Assembly: GCA_018700655.1 (NCBI GenBank)
Contig: JABIUG010000039.1
Location: 1 to 6,906 of the forward strand
Origin: Rhodospirillaceae bacterium
GTDB lineage: Bacteria > Pseudomonadota > Alphaproteobacteria > SP197
DNA length: 6,906 bases
Reading direction: 5' to 3'
A model generated the notes under the pieces. The model did not search any database, had not been told where the DNA came from, and saw only the letters and a list, made by a program, of their open reading frames with translations. Shown here piece after piece: positions 1 through 5,351 of this stretch. The stretch's first letter is position 1; every line of letters starts with the position of its first letter. The translations under genes and the position numbers were made by a program.

Positions 1-566
1 AGGCTTCGGACCTGATCCGGGTCGACATGGACGGCAACGCGATCGATGCGCCCGACACGCCGACCAACTTCGCGGTCTGCCGTCCTGCCGCCTCGATTTT
101 CCGTGCGCGGCCAGACGTCAACGCGGTGATCCACGCCCATGGCTATGGTGTCATGTCGGTCGCGGCGCTGGAAGACGGCCTGCTACCCTGCCTGACCGAG
201 GCGGCGATCCCGTTTTACAACCAGATTGGTTACATCGAAGGCGATTTCTTCTTCGAGCCCGATTACTGCGCCGAGATCGCCCAGTGCCTGGGTCACAACA
301 AGGCGCTGATGTACCGCCACCACGCCTTTGCCAGTGTCGGCGGCGCCGTGTCGGAAGCCTTTTTCTATGCCTTCTCGCTCAACACCGCCTGCGAACTGCA
401 GATGAAAATTCTGGCGTCGAACGCGCCTTATGTCGTGCCGTCGAAAGAAACCTGCGAGCGCCACTATCACGCGGCCTTCGGAAGCGACTGGAAGGCCGAC
501 GGCTCGATGGAATGGCCGGGCCTGCGCCGCATGCTCAATGCCGAAGATCCCACATACGCACACTAG
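1..566 (+). CDS. Class II aldolase/adducin-family protein (5'-truncated by window edge)
   Basis: The reading frame is open from base 3 and ends at TAG 564-566, giving 188 visible residues. Family members are usually about 210-260 residues, so the N-terminal part lies left of the window. An opening like ASDLIRVDMDGN is typical of the middle of this fold. A metal-ligand HxH motif (HAHGYG, codons at 132-140) and a later His in RHHAFASVGG (codons 318-323) match the three zinc-binding histidines of fuculose-aldolase/ribulose-phosphate-epimerase relatives. The catalytic Glu and the GNxSxR substrate loop would be upstream and cannot be checked. The family includes aldolases, epimerases, decarboxylases and non-enzymatic members, so no substrate is assigned. 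The ATG at 27 is internal and not the real start. The gene lies 9 bp upstream of the carnitine dehydrogenase and is probably cotranscribed with it. A link to carnitine breakdown is inferred from position only. Confidence 0.9.
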   Translation, partial: ASDLIRVDMDGNAIDAPDTPTNFAVCRPAASIFRARPDVNAVIHAHGYGVMSVAALEDGLLPCLTEAAIPFYNQIGYIEGDFFFEPDYCAEIAQCLGHNKALMYRHHAFASVGGAVSEAFFYAFSLNTACELQMKILASNAPYVVPSKETCERHYHAAFGSDWKADGSMEWPGLRRMLNAEDPTYAH

Positions 567-568
567 GA
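565..568 (+). promoter_or_regulatory. Ribosome binding site of the carnitine dehydrogenase, overlapping the upstream stop codon
   Basis: AGGA at 565-568 lies 7 nt before ATG 576 and shares two bases with the TAG stop (564-566) of the aldolase gene. It supports start 576 and suggests translational coupling within one operon. Confidence 0.7.
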
Positions 569-575
569 ACGCATT

Positions 576-1568
576 ATGACTCTGATCAAATCCCGTGACA
601 TCAAGACCGTCGGCATTGTCGGCGGCGGCGTGATCGGCAGCGGCTGGGCCTCGCGTTGCCTGGGCGCCGGGCTGAACGTGATCGCGACCGACCCCTCCCC
701 CACCGCCGAAGCGCTGATGCGCGAAAACATCGAAAATGCCTGGCCTGCGGTCGAACAGCTGGGCACGGCACCGGGCGCCAGTATCGACCGGCTGACCTTT
801 ACCTCCGATCTGGCGCAAGCCGTCGGTGATGCCGATTTCATCCAGGAAAACGTGCCCGAACGCGAAGACGTCAAGATCGCCGTCTTCAAGGATATCAGCG
901 CCCATTGCCGAAGCGATGTTGTGATTGCTTCAAGCTCTTCGGGGTTGCTGCCCAGCCGCATCCAGTCGGAAACAACCGACCCGTCCCGCGTCGTGATCGG
1001 CCATCCGTTCTCGCCGGTCTATGCCCTGCCGCTGGTCGAGATCACCGGCGGCGAAAAAACCTCGCATGATGCCGTGGTCGCTGCCGGCGCTTTCTACAAA
1101 TCGATCGGCATGCGCCCGCTCCATGTGCGCAAGGAGATCGACGCCTATCTCTCCGATCGCCTGCAATGTGCCATGTGGCACGAGGCGCTCCACCTGATCG
1201 ACGAAGGCATTGCCACGGTGCCCGAGATCGATGCCGCAATCACGGGCGGGCCCGGCCTGCGCTGGGCCGTGATGGGCATGTGCCTGGCTTGGCACGCGGC
1301 GGGCGGCCCCGGCGGCATGCGCCACACCATGGAACAGTTCGGCCCGACGCTGGAACTGCCCTGGACCAAACTCAAGCCGCCCAAGCTGACCAACGAGTTG
1401 CGCGAAGCCGTCATCACGGGCAGCGAAGCCGAAGCCGGCGACCGCGAGTTCCGCGATATCGAACGGCGCCGCGACGCCTGCATCGTCGGGTTCCTCGAGG
1501 TCCTCGACAAAAATTGGTACAAGCCCGAAGACGATGGCTGGCCGGAGCTCGCCACCGCCGATGCATGA
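576..1568 (+). CDS. lcdH: L-carnitine dehydrogenase (3-hydroxyacyl-CoA dehydrogenase superfamily)
   Basis: The 330-residue protein is predicted to oxidise L-carnitine to 3-dehydrocarnitine with NAD+ in the cytoplasm, the first step of aerobic carnitine breakdown. It has an N-terminal Rossmann fold with GGGVIG at 16-21 and Asp39 after the second strand, which favours NAD+. It also has the superfamily signature GHPFSPVYALPLVEI at 142-156. His143 and Glu155 are 12 residues apart, as in the catalytic His-Glu pair of 3-hydroxyacyl-CoA dehydrogenases. The C-terminal half (EIDAYLSDRLQCAMWHEALHL, then GPGLRWAVMG, GGMRHTMEQFGP and LPWTKL) is what I recognise from carnitine dehydrogenases; fatty-acid beta-oxidation enzymes lack it. 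The length fits the short, unfused form of about 320 residues. The TGA at 1566-1568 overlaps the next start by 8 nt, and the next gene supplies the thioesterase that is fused to this enzyme in some rhizobia. A lambda-crystallin-type hydroxyacid dehydrogenase is the main alternative. Confidence 0.9.
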   Translation: MTLIKSRDIKTVGIVGGGVIGSGWASRCLGAGLNVIATDPSPTAEALMRENIENAWPAVEQLGTAPGASIDRLTFTSDLAQAVGDADFIQENVPEREDVKIAVFKDISAHCRSDVVIASSSSGLLPSRIQSETTDPSRVVIGHPFSPVYALPLVEITGGEKTSHDAVVAAGAFYKSIGMRPLHVRKEIDAYLSDRLQCAMWHEALHLIDEGIATVPEIDAAITGGPGLRWAVMGMCLAWHAAGGPGGMRHTMEQFGPTLELPWTKLKPPKLTNELREAVITGSEAEAGDREFRDIERRRDACIVGFLEVLDKNWYKPEDDGWPELATADA

Positions 1569-2031
1569 CGTGCCCGCAGGCTGGACCGAGACCGTTCGGG
1601 GCGTGATCACGCCTGTGGATTGCGACGTCAACAACCACATGAACGTGATCGGCTACTTCACCCGGTTCTGTGACGCATCGGGCTATCTGATGAAGGAAGC
1701 CGATATCTACTACAGCGATCTGGTCACGCGTGGCCTCGGTCTGGCGACCATCGTGAACACCCTGCGCTACCAGGATGAGCTTGCCGACGGCGACCGGTTT
1801 GTCGTGCACAGCGGCATCCTGCGCCTGGGCAAGTCGAGCATTCGTTATGTCCACAAGCTGATGAACGCGACGACAGGCAGCCTTTGCGCGTCATCGGACA
1901 TGACTGAAGTGCAGTTCGATCTTTCCACCCGGTCCTCCAGCCCGTGGGACGAACAGACCCGCCAGCGGATCGAAGCTATGGTGGTGGCCTTGTCGCCCGA
2001 GGATCAGGCCTGGTTCGATGGCGGGCGTTAG
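1561..2031 (+). CDS. Hot-dog thioesterase, probable betainyl-CoA thioesterase of carnitine catabolism
   Basis: The 156-residue single hot-dog domain protein resembles 4-hydroxybenzoyl-CoA-type thioesterases. The motif DCDVNNHMNVIGYF (from residue 20) contains the D..xNxHMN signature around the active-site Asp of that family, with Asp22 as the likely catalytic residue. Next to carnitine dehydrogenase, the expected role is hydrolysis of betainyl-CoA to glycine betaine and CoA; this assignment rests on context plus homology with the C-terminal domain of long, fused carnitine dehydrogenases. I chose ATG 1561 because the conserved domain begins soon after it and it gives a short 8-nt overlap. An ATG at 1534 would add nine Pro/Ser-rich residues and deepen the overlap to 35 nt. 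The nearest Shine-Dalgarno-like GGAG (1544-1547) is 13 nt away, so translation may depend on coupling. The final codons reappear in decayed form at 3482-3559. Confidence 0.86.
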   Translation: MHDVPAGWTETVRGVITPVDCDVNNHMNVIGYFTRFCDASGYLMKEADIYYSDLVTRGLGLATIVNTLRYQDELADGDRFVVHSGILRLGKSSIRYVHKLMNATTGSLCASSDMTEVQFDLSTRSSSPWDEQTRQRIEAMVVALSPEDQAWFDGGR

Positions 2032-2201
2032 TACGGGTCTTGCCAGCTGGAACCACTCGGTAGGTTCACCTGAACGCGTGAATTCCCTCTGTTTCAAAGG
2101 TTTAGAGCATCTCCCATGCGCTGGAGGCCGATCGACTCAGGTCGAGGCGTCGGTGTCGAGCGGGTACGATCGCGCAACTCGCCGTTTGTAGGTCCATCGA
2201 C

Positions 2202-2227
2202 AAATTTGTTGGATGTCCAACCAATTT
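2202..2227. promoter_or_regulatory. 26-bp near-perfect palindromic operator, probable repressor site
   Basis: The arms AAATTTGTTGGA (2202-2213) and TCCAACCAATTT (2216-2227) flank a TG centre and match as an inverted repeat at 11 of 12 positions. The core GTTGGA-TG-TCCAAC is perfect. It lies in an AT-rich patch that stands out from the GC-rich surroundings, about 80-100 bp upstream of the binding-protein start, and overlaps the likely -35 region. The size and symmetry fit a dimeric helix-turn-helix regulator. A GntR/FCD-type repressor is one guess from the general look of the site, but no regulator gene is in the window. Confidence 0.6.
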
Positions 2228-2237
2228 ACATGATAAA
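2206..2237 (+). promoter_or_regulatory. Candidate sigma-70-like promoter for the substrate-binding protein gene
   Basis: Two overlapping registers are possible. TTGTTG (2206-2211) pairs with CATGAT (2229-2234), and TTGGAT (2209-2214) pairs with GATAAA (2232-2237); both have 17-bp spacers. Each -10 box matches TATAAT at four of six positions. The placement fits a leader of about 60-65 nt and makes the palindrome at 2202-2227 a repression site. The exact register is uncertain. Confidence 0.4.
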
Positions 2238-2290
2238 GATTCAATCGCCGCGACGAGCGCTCGTCGCGCAGAGGGACAAACAAGTCTCCT

Positions 2291-2297
2291 GGGGAGG
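2291..2297 (+). promoter_or_regulatory. Strong Shine-Dalgarno that fixes the binding-protein start at 2305
   Basis: GGGGAGG at 2291-2297 sits 7 nt before ATG 2305 and is the best ribosome binding site in the window. It supports 2305 over the in-frame ATGs at 2116, 2230 and 2320, and over the internal ATG at 2466. The preceding TCTCC (2285-2289) could pair with GGAGG in a small 4-5 bp hairpin and partly mask the site; that part is weak. Confidence 0.75.
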
Positions 2298-2304
2298 ATC
2301 TACG

Positions 2305-3392
2305 ATGTCGTACAAGAGCATGAATCGGCGTGAAGCCGTGCAGTCGTTGGCCGCATTAGGTGCCTTTGCGGTGACCGTACCTGCACATCGCGCGTTCGCG
2401 CCGATGAAAACATCCACCTGCTTGATTGGGCGGGCTATGACGTTCCCGATCTCTTTCAGGACTACATGGCCGAATATGATGAGATGCCGGATTACAGCTT
2501 CTTCGCGAGCGATGCCGAAGGGGTAACCAAGGTCCTTGCCGGCTTCAAACCGGATGCCATGCACCCCGGCGGCGACTACATTCATCGCTTTATCGATGGC
2601 GGTGTCTTACAGCCCATCGACACGGACCGGCTCTCCAACTGGCCCGATATCGCACCGATCTCTCATAATCTTGGCCAACCCGTCGTCGATGGTAAGCGCT
2701 ACTTCGTACCGGACGGGTTCGGCGCCTCGTCGCTGATCTATCGTACGGACCTGGTCGACCCTTCCTATGTCGACGAGAGTTCGTGGTCGATCCTCTACGA
2801 CGATCGTTATGCAGGGCGTCTGGCCTTCTATGACAGCGACCGTTCGGCTGTGGTTGTCGCGGCGCTTGTCCACGGCTTCGATAATCCGTTCTCCCTGACC
2901 GACGCACAGCTTGCCGAGCTGCGACCGCTCCTGGAGAAGCAGCGCGATCTGGCGAAGTTCTACTGGACCGACATAACGCAGTTGGAACAGGCGATGGCGC
3001 AGGGCGAGGTCGTGGCCAGTTACGCCTGGAACCAGTCCTACCAGATTCTGTTGTCGGAGGGTGTTCCGGTGAAATATGTAGCCCCGAAAGAAGGCAACCT
3101 GGCTTTCTTCGAGGGCTGGATGATCCACAAGGATGCCACGGATCTTGACCGTATCTATGCCTTCATCGACGCCTTCCTGGCGCCGGAATCGGGCGCCTGG
3201 CTCATGGACAACTACGGCTACGGCACCTTCAATCTGAAGTCCTACGACCTCTTGCCGCCAGAGCGCATCGCGGAGCTGGGCTACAGCAACATCGAAGCCT
3301 ATCTCGAAACCGTCATCTTCTTCTCCAACCTGGACCCGGCTGTCGAGGCCAAGTACGAGGAGCTCTACACCGAGGTCCTCGCCGGCGCATAG
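2305..3392 (+). pseudogene. PotD-like ABC transporter substrate-binding protein, frameshifted after the signal peptide
   Basis: Joined across one -1 frameshift the product is about 362 residues, normal for PotD/PotF-type periplasmic binding proteins. Residues 1-32 (MSYKSMNRREAVQSL then an Ala-rich stretch to AFA) form a signal peptide, possibly Tat-type because of the Arg pair. They end near 2400 in a frame that then runs into unrelated sequence. The mature part begins in the other frame (ENIHLLDWAGYDVPDLF, from 2406) and stays open to TAG 3390-3392. Family landmarks are DWAGY, YFVPDGFGASSLIYRTD, YAWNQSY, VKYVAPKEGNLAFFEGWMI and NYGYGTFN. The frame lacks an ATG before 2466, so a simple gene call would start there and lose the secretion signal and about 20 mature residues. 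It should bind a polyamine or another cationic amine; where PotD has Trp-x-Asp, this protein has FFE, so the ligand may differ. No permease or ATPase gene is adjacent. A sequencing error is possible. Confidence 0.85.
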
Positions 3393-3412
3393 AGCGTACC
3401 CTACTTTGATCG

Positions 3413-3447
3413 AATCGAGGGGAACCGGCCGCCGGTTCCCCTCGATT
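3413..3447 (+). terminator. Perfect 17-bp inverted repeat after the binding-protein gene, probable terminator
   Basis: AATCGAGGGGAACCGGC (3413-3429) and its exact reverse complement (3431-3447) are separated by one base. This would form a stem of about 15-16 bp with a 3-5 nt loop, starting 20 nt after the TAG at 3390-3392. No T-tract follows the stem (GCCTGAAG), so it is not a textbook intrinsic terminator. It may be a U-less terminator, a 3'-end-stabilising hairpin or a bidirectional terminator. Confidence 0.7.
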
Positions 3448-3481
3448 GCCTGAAGACGTCCACCGTGCCCACGGGGCCGTG

Positions 3482-3559
3482 AGACCCGCCGGCGGATTGA
3501 AGTTATGGTGGTGATGCTGTCAGCCTGAGAAACAGGCCTGGTTCGATGGCAGGCGTCAG
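3482..3559 (+). pseudogene. Decayed remnant of a second thioesterase 3' end
   Basis: This stretch aligns with 1955-2031, the last 25 codons or so of the thioesterase gene. 64 of 77 paired bases are identical with one extra base, and an 18-base exact block CAGGCCTGGTTCGATGGC lies at 3533-3550. Translated, TRRRIEVMVVMLSA matches TRQRIEAMVVALSP of the intact gene. A TGA follows, and after a 1-nt shift KQAWFDGRR matches DQAWFDGGR. The original stop TAG has become CAG. Weaker similarity may extend leftward to about 3459. It is a non-coding relic between the terminator hairpin and the SDR start. A coincidental match is very unlikely given colinear similarity at both DNA and protein level. Confidence 0.8.
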
Positions 3560-3579
3560 CTCCAACCTGAAAGGCTCCC

Positions 3580-4350
3580 ATGCAACAACCGTTTTCTCTT
3601 GAAGGACGCACAGTGATCGTCACCGGCTCCTCCCGTGGCCTGGGTTATGCCATCGCCCACGCACTGGGCACGGCCGGCGCCACGGTCGCGATCAACAGCC
3701 GCAACGCCGACAAGGTCGATGAGGCCTGTGCCAAACTGGTGACAGAGGGCATCAACGCCGTGCCGCTGGCCTTCGATGTTGCCGATGGCGACAACGCGGT
3801 CGCGGCGATCAATCGTTTTCATGACGAACAGGGCGGCCTCGACATCTTCGTCCACAACGCCGGCAATGGCGTGCGAAAGGCGTTCCTGGAGCAAAGCAAG
3901 GACGAGTGGCTGTCGGTCATCGACACACACCTCACTGCCGCCTTCGAACTCGGTCAGGCCGCCGGAAAGCTCATGGCCGCAGCCGGCAAGGGGCGGATCA
4001 TCTTCACGACCTCGATCATGGGTTCGGTCAGCCGCGCCTCTGTGTCGTCCTATTGCACGGCCAAGGGCGGCATGAACGCGCTGACCCGCTCGATGGCGAC
4101 CGAGCTTGGCCCGCTGGGCATCACGGTCAACGGCATAGCACCGGGCTACATCGCGACCGAACTCACCGCGCCCCTGCACAAGGACCCGACGTTCAACGCC
4201 TATGTCGGCAGGCAGACGCCGGTCGGGCGCTGGGGCGAACCCGAGGAGATCGGCTGGGCGGCGCTCTATCTGGCGTCCGACGCCGCCGGTTACGTCAACG
4301 GCCATGTCCTGACCGTCGATGGCGGCATGACCATTTCGCTGGGCACCTAG
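3580..4350 (+). CDS. Short-chain dehydrogenase/reductase (SDR) family oxidoreductase
   Basis: The 256-residue protein is a classical SDR, the standard length for this family. It has the cofactor motif TGSSRGLG (15-22), an Arg at 41 after the second strand that favours NADP(H), HNAG (92-95), catalytic Ser145 in TTSIMGS, and Tyr158-x-x-x-Lys162 in SYCTAKGG. PGYIATELT and the C-terminal VNGHVLTVDGG are typical. At the position of the usual tetrad Asn in the central helix (normally a TNLTGxF-like string), it has His117 (DTHLTAAF). The closest familiar group is gluconate 5-dehydrogenase/3-oxoacyl-ACP reductase-like SDRs, but substrate cannot be read from sequence. ATG 3580 is preceded by AAGG (3571-3574) with 5-nt spacing. 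Neighbours suggest it works on an alcohol or ketone intermediate of the same catabolic region; this is inference. It converges on the dioxygenase gene. Confidence 0.9.
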   Translation: MQQPFSLEGRTVIVTGSSRGLGYAIAHALGTAGATVAINSRNADKVDEACAKLVTEGINAVPLAFDVADGDNAVAAINRFHDEQGGLDIFVHNAGNGVRKAFLEQSKDEWLSVIDTHLTAAFELGQAAGKLMAAAGKGRIIFTTSIMGSVSRASVSSYCTAKGGMNALTRSMATELGPLGITVNGIAPGYIATELTAPLHKDPTFNAYVGRQTPVGRWGEPEEIGWAALYLASDAAGYVNGHVLTVDGGMTISLGT

Positions 4351-4366
4351 AGCGGATTCGCTCTAG
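4347..4366. terminator. Hairpin shared by two convergent genes, containing both stop codons
   Basis: CTAGAGCG (4347-4354) and CGCTCTAG (4359-4366) form a perfect 8-bp stem with a GATT loop. The left arm holds the TAG of the SDR gene (4348-4350). The right arm, read on the minus strand, holds the TAG of the dioxygenase gene (4363-4365). It is symmetrical and could act in both directions. No T-tract is present, so terminator strength is uncertain. Confidence 0.5.
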
Positions 4367-5283
4367 CTCGAGCCTAACCTGTCGACAGCATCGGGCTGAA
4401 CGGCGACGAAATCTCCTTCGGCCCCTTCCGTGTAGGCCCACTCCTTGGGCGACGGCCACGTTTCGCGCGGACGTTTCGGCCAGATGCGCGGGGCCAGTTC
4501 ATGGTCCGGCGGGAACCGATCGCCGGTCTTCAGGCCAAGTTCGCGGGTATCCTCGACACCCCTGCTGGGCGGAATCTCCAGAAAGCGGGCGTCGTCGCCA
4601 AACAAGGCATAGGTGATCGCGCGGCGTGGCGTGTCGGTCGTGTTGTCGCCGGCTGCATGCAGGATGGTTGCATAGTCGACGATGCAGTCGCCCGGCTCGG
4701 TCTCGAACATGACGATGTCGTAGTTGTCGCGGTCGGCATCGATATCGAGGATACGTTCACGGCCGTCATGCACGCTCTCGAAATGTCCGGTGCCATCGAA
4801 CGGATCGGGCTCGAACATGCGGTCCCATTTGTGCGAACCCTTGATCCACTCCACCGCGCCGTTCGAGGCATCGCACTTGTCGAGTCCGATCCACATGCCG
4901 CAGACCTGCTTTCCCTGCATCTGGTAGTAGGGCTGATCGTGGTGCCATGGCGTCAGACTCGTGGAATGGGGATCCTTGATGAAGCAGATGTCGATCATGA
5001 TCCCCAGTGTTTCGGAGCCCATCAGCGTCGCTGCAATCTCACCCGCCGGCGAATCAAACACCAATTCCCGGAAGGGTTCATAAAACGGCCAGAGGAAAGC
5101 CCGGCCGCTATAGTTGCCGGGAATAGTGTCGGCGGCATCGCGCAGCCGGTCGCACCATTCGGGATCGAACATGCCGCGCAGGCAAACGACGCCGTCTTCG
5201 CGGAAAGTCTCGATTTCTTCCTGGGTGATTGCACGTACCAGATCGCGGTTCATGTTGCGTATCCCGTTGCTGAGCTGAACCAT
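4363..5283 (-). CDS. Phytanoyl-CoA dioxygenase (PhyH) family Fe(II)/2-oxoglutarate-dependent oxygenase
   Basis: The 306-residue protein has the expected size for a PhyH-family hydroxylase, a cytoplasmic enzyme that couples 2-oxoglutarate decarboxylation to substrate hydroxylation. The N-terminal ITQEEIETFREDGVVCLRG (19-37) is typical. The iron triad is visible: His114 and Asp116 in PWHHDQPYY, and His209 in GDCIVDYATILHAAGDN. Arg220/Arg221 in TPRRAITYALF would hold the 2-oxoglutarate carboxylate. GAVEWIKGSHKW (142-153) is also characteristic. All catalytic residues are present, so it should be active. The substrate is unknown; family members act on phytanoyl-CoA, ectoine, phosphonates and other small molecules, and the neighbours suggest a small amine or acid. 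The start is uncertain: ATG 5281-5283 has no clear Shine-Dalgarno, and ATG 5251-5253 (MNRDLVRAI, 296 residues) has GGGA 8 nt upstream and may be the true one. It is divergent from the GMC gene. Confidence 0.88.
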   Translation of the reverse strand: MVQLSNGIRNMNRDLVRAITQEEIETFREDGVVCLRGMFDPEWCDRLRDAADTIPGNYSGRAFLWPFYEPFRELVFDSPAGEIAATLMGSETLGIMIDICFIKDPHSTSLTPWHHDQPYYQMQGKQVCGMWIGLDKCDASNGAVEWIKGSHKWDRMFEPDPFDGTGHFESVHDGRERILDIDADRDNYDIVMFETEPGDCIVDYATILHAAGDNTTDTPRRAITYALFGDDARFLEIPPSRGVEDTRELGLKTGDRFPPDHELAPRIWPKRPRETWPSPKEWAYTEGAEGDFVAVQPDAVDRLGSS

Positions 5284-5351
5284 TAGACTACGATCCCATG
5301 TGTACTTGAAGGGGGCGTGTTCCGCGCTCCCGCAATGACGGATGGGAAACC
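5284..5351. promoter_or_regulatory. 68-bp divergent intergenic region between dioxygenase and GMC genes
   Basis: This gap must hold the 5' signals of both divergent genes unless the dioxygenase starts at 5253, which would widen it to 98 bp. I see no convincing -35/-10 pair and no strong palindrome. The arrangement suggests co-regulation from a shared control region, but that is inferred from geometry only. Confidence 0.35.

Noticed and set aside
576..1568. Reading the dehydrogenase as a fatty-acid beta-oxidation 3-hydroxyacyl-CoA dehydrogenase
   Set aside because: The C-terminal half and the adjacent thioesterase fit carnitine dehydrogenase better, and no thiolase or enoyl-CoA hydratase gene is present.
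183..1640. Long minus-strand reading frames under the aldolase and carnitine dehydrogenase genes
   Set aside because: These are Arg/Gly/Ala-rich shadows of GC-rich codons with no recognisable domain, opposite genes with clear catalytic motifs.
2042..2052. Possible extension of the duplication beyond the thioesterase stop (CAGCTGGAACC against CAGCTCCAACC near 3558)
   Set aside because: Nine of eleven matches with a needed 15-base gap is not distinguishable from chance.
2132..2145. Small inverted repeat TCGAC-TCAG-GTCGA
   Set aside because: A 5-bp stem is common by chance in GC-rich DNA and has no T-tract. It is too weak to call a terminator for the upstream operon.
2404..2412. Programmed -1 ribosomal frameshifting in the binding protein
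   Set aside because: No X-XXY-YYZ heptamer is present, just a run of four A, and there is no clear downstream pseudoknot. A deletion or sequence error is simpler.
2116..2526. A 136-residue + strand reading frame starting at 2116
   Set aside because: Only 2305 to about 2400 is coding (the signal peptide). The front is promoter DNA without a ribosome site, and the tail after 2403 is the wrong frame over the binding protein.
4501..5286. A 261-residue + strand frame opposite the dioxygenase
   Set aside because: The minus-strand frame carries the full PhyH iron and 2-oxoglutarate motifs; the + frame is a shadow.
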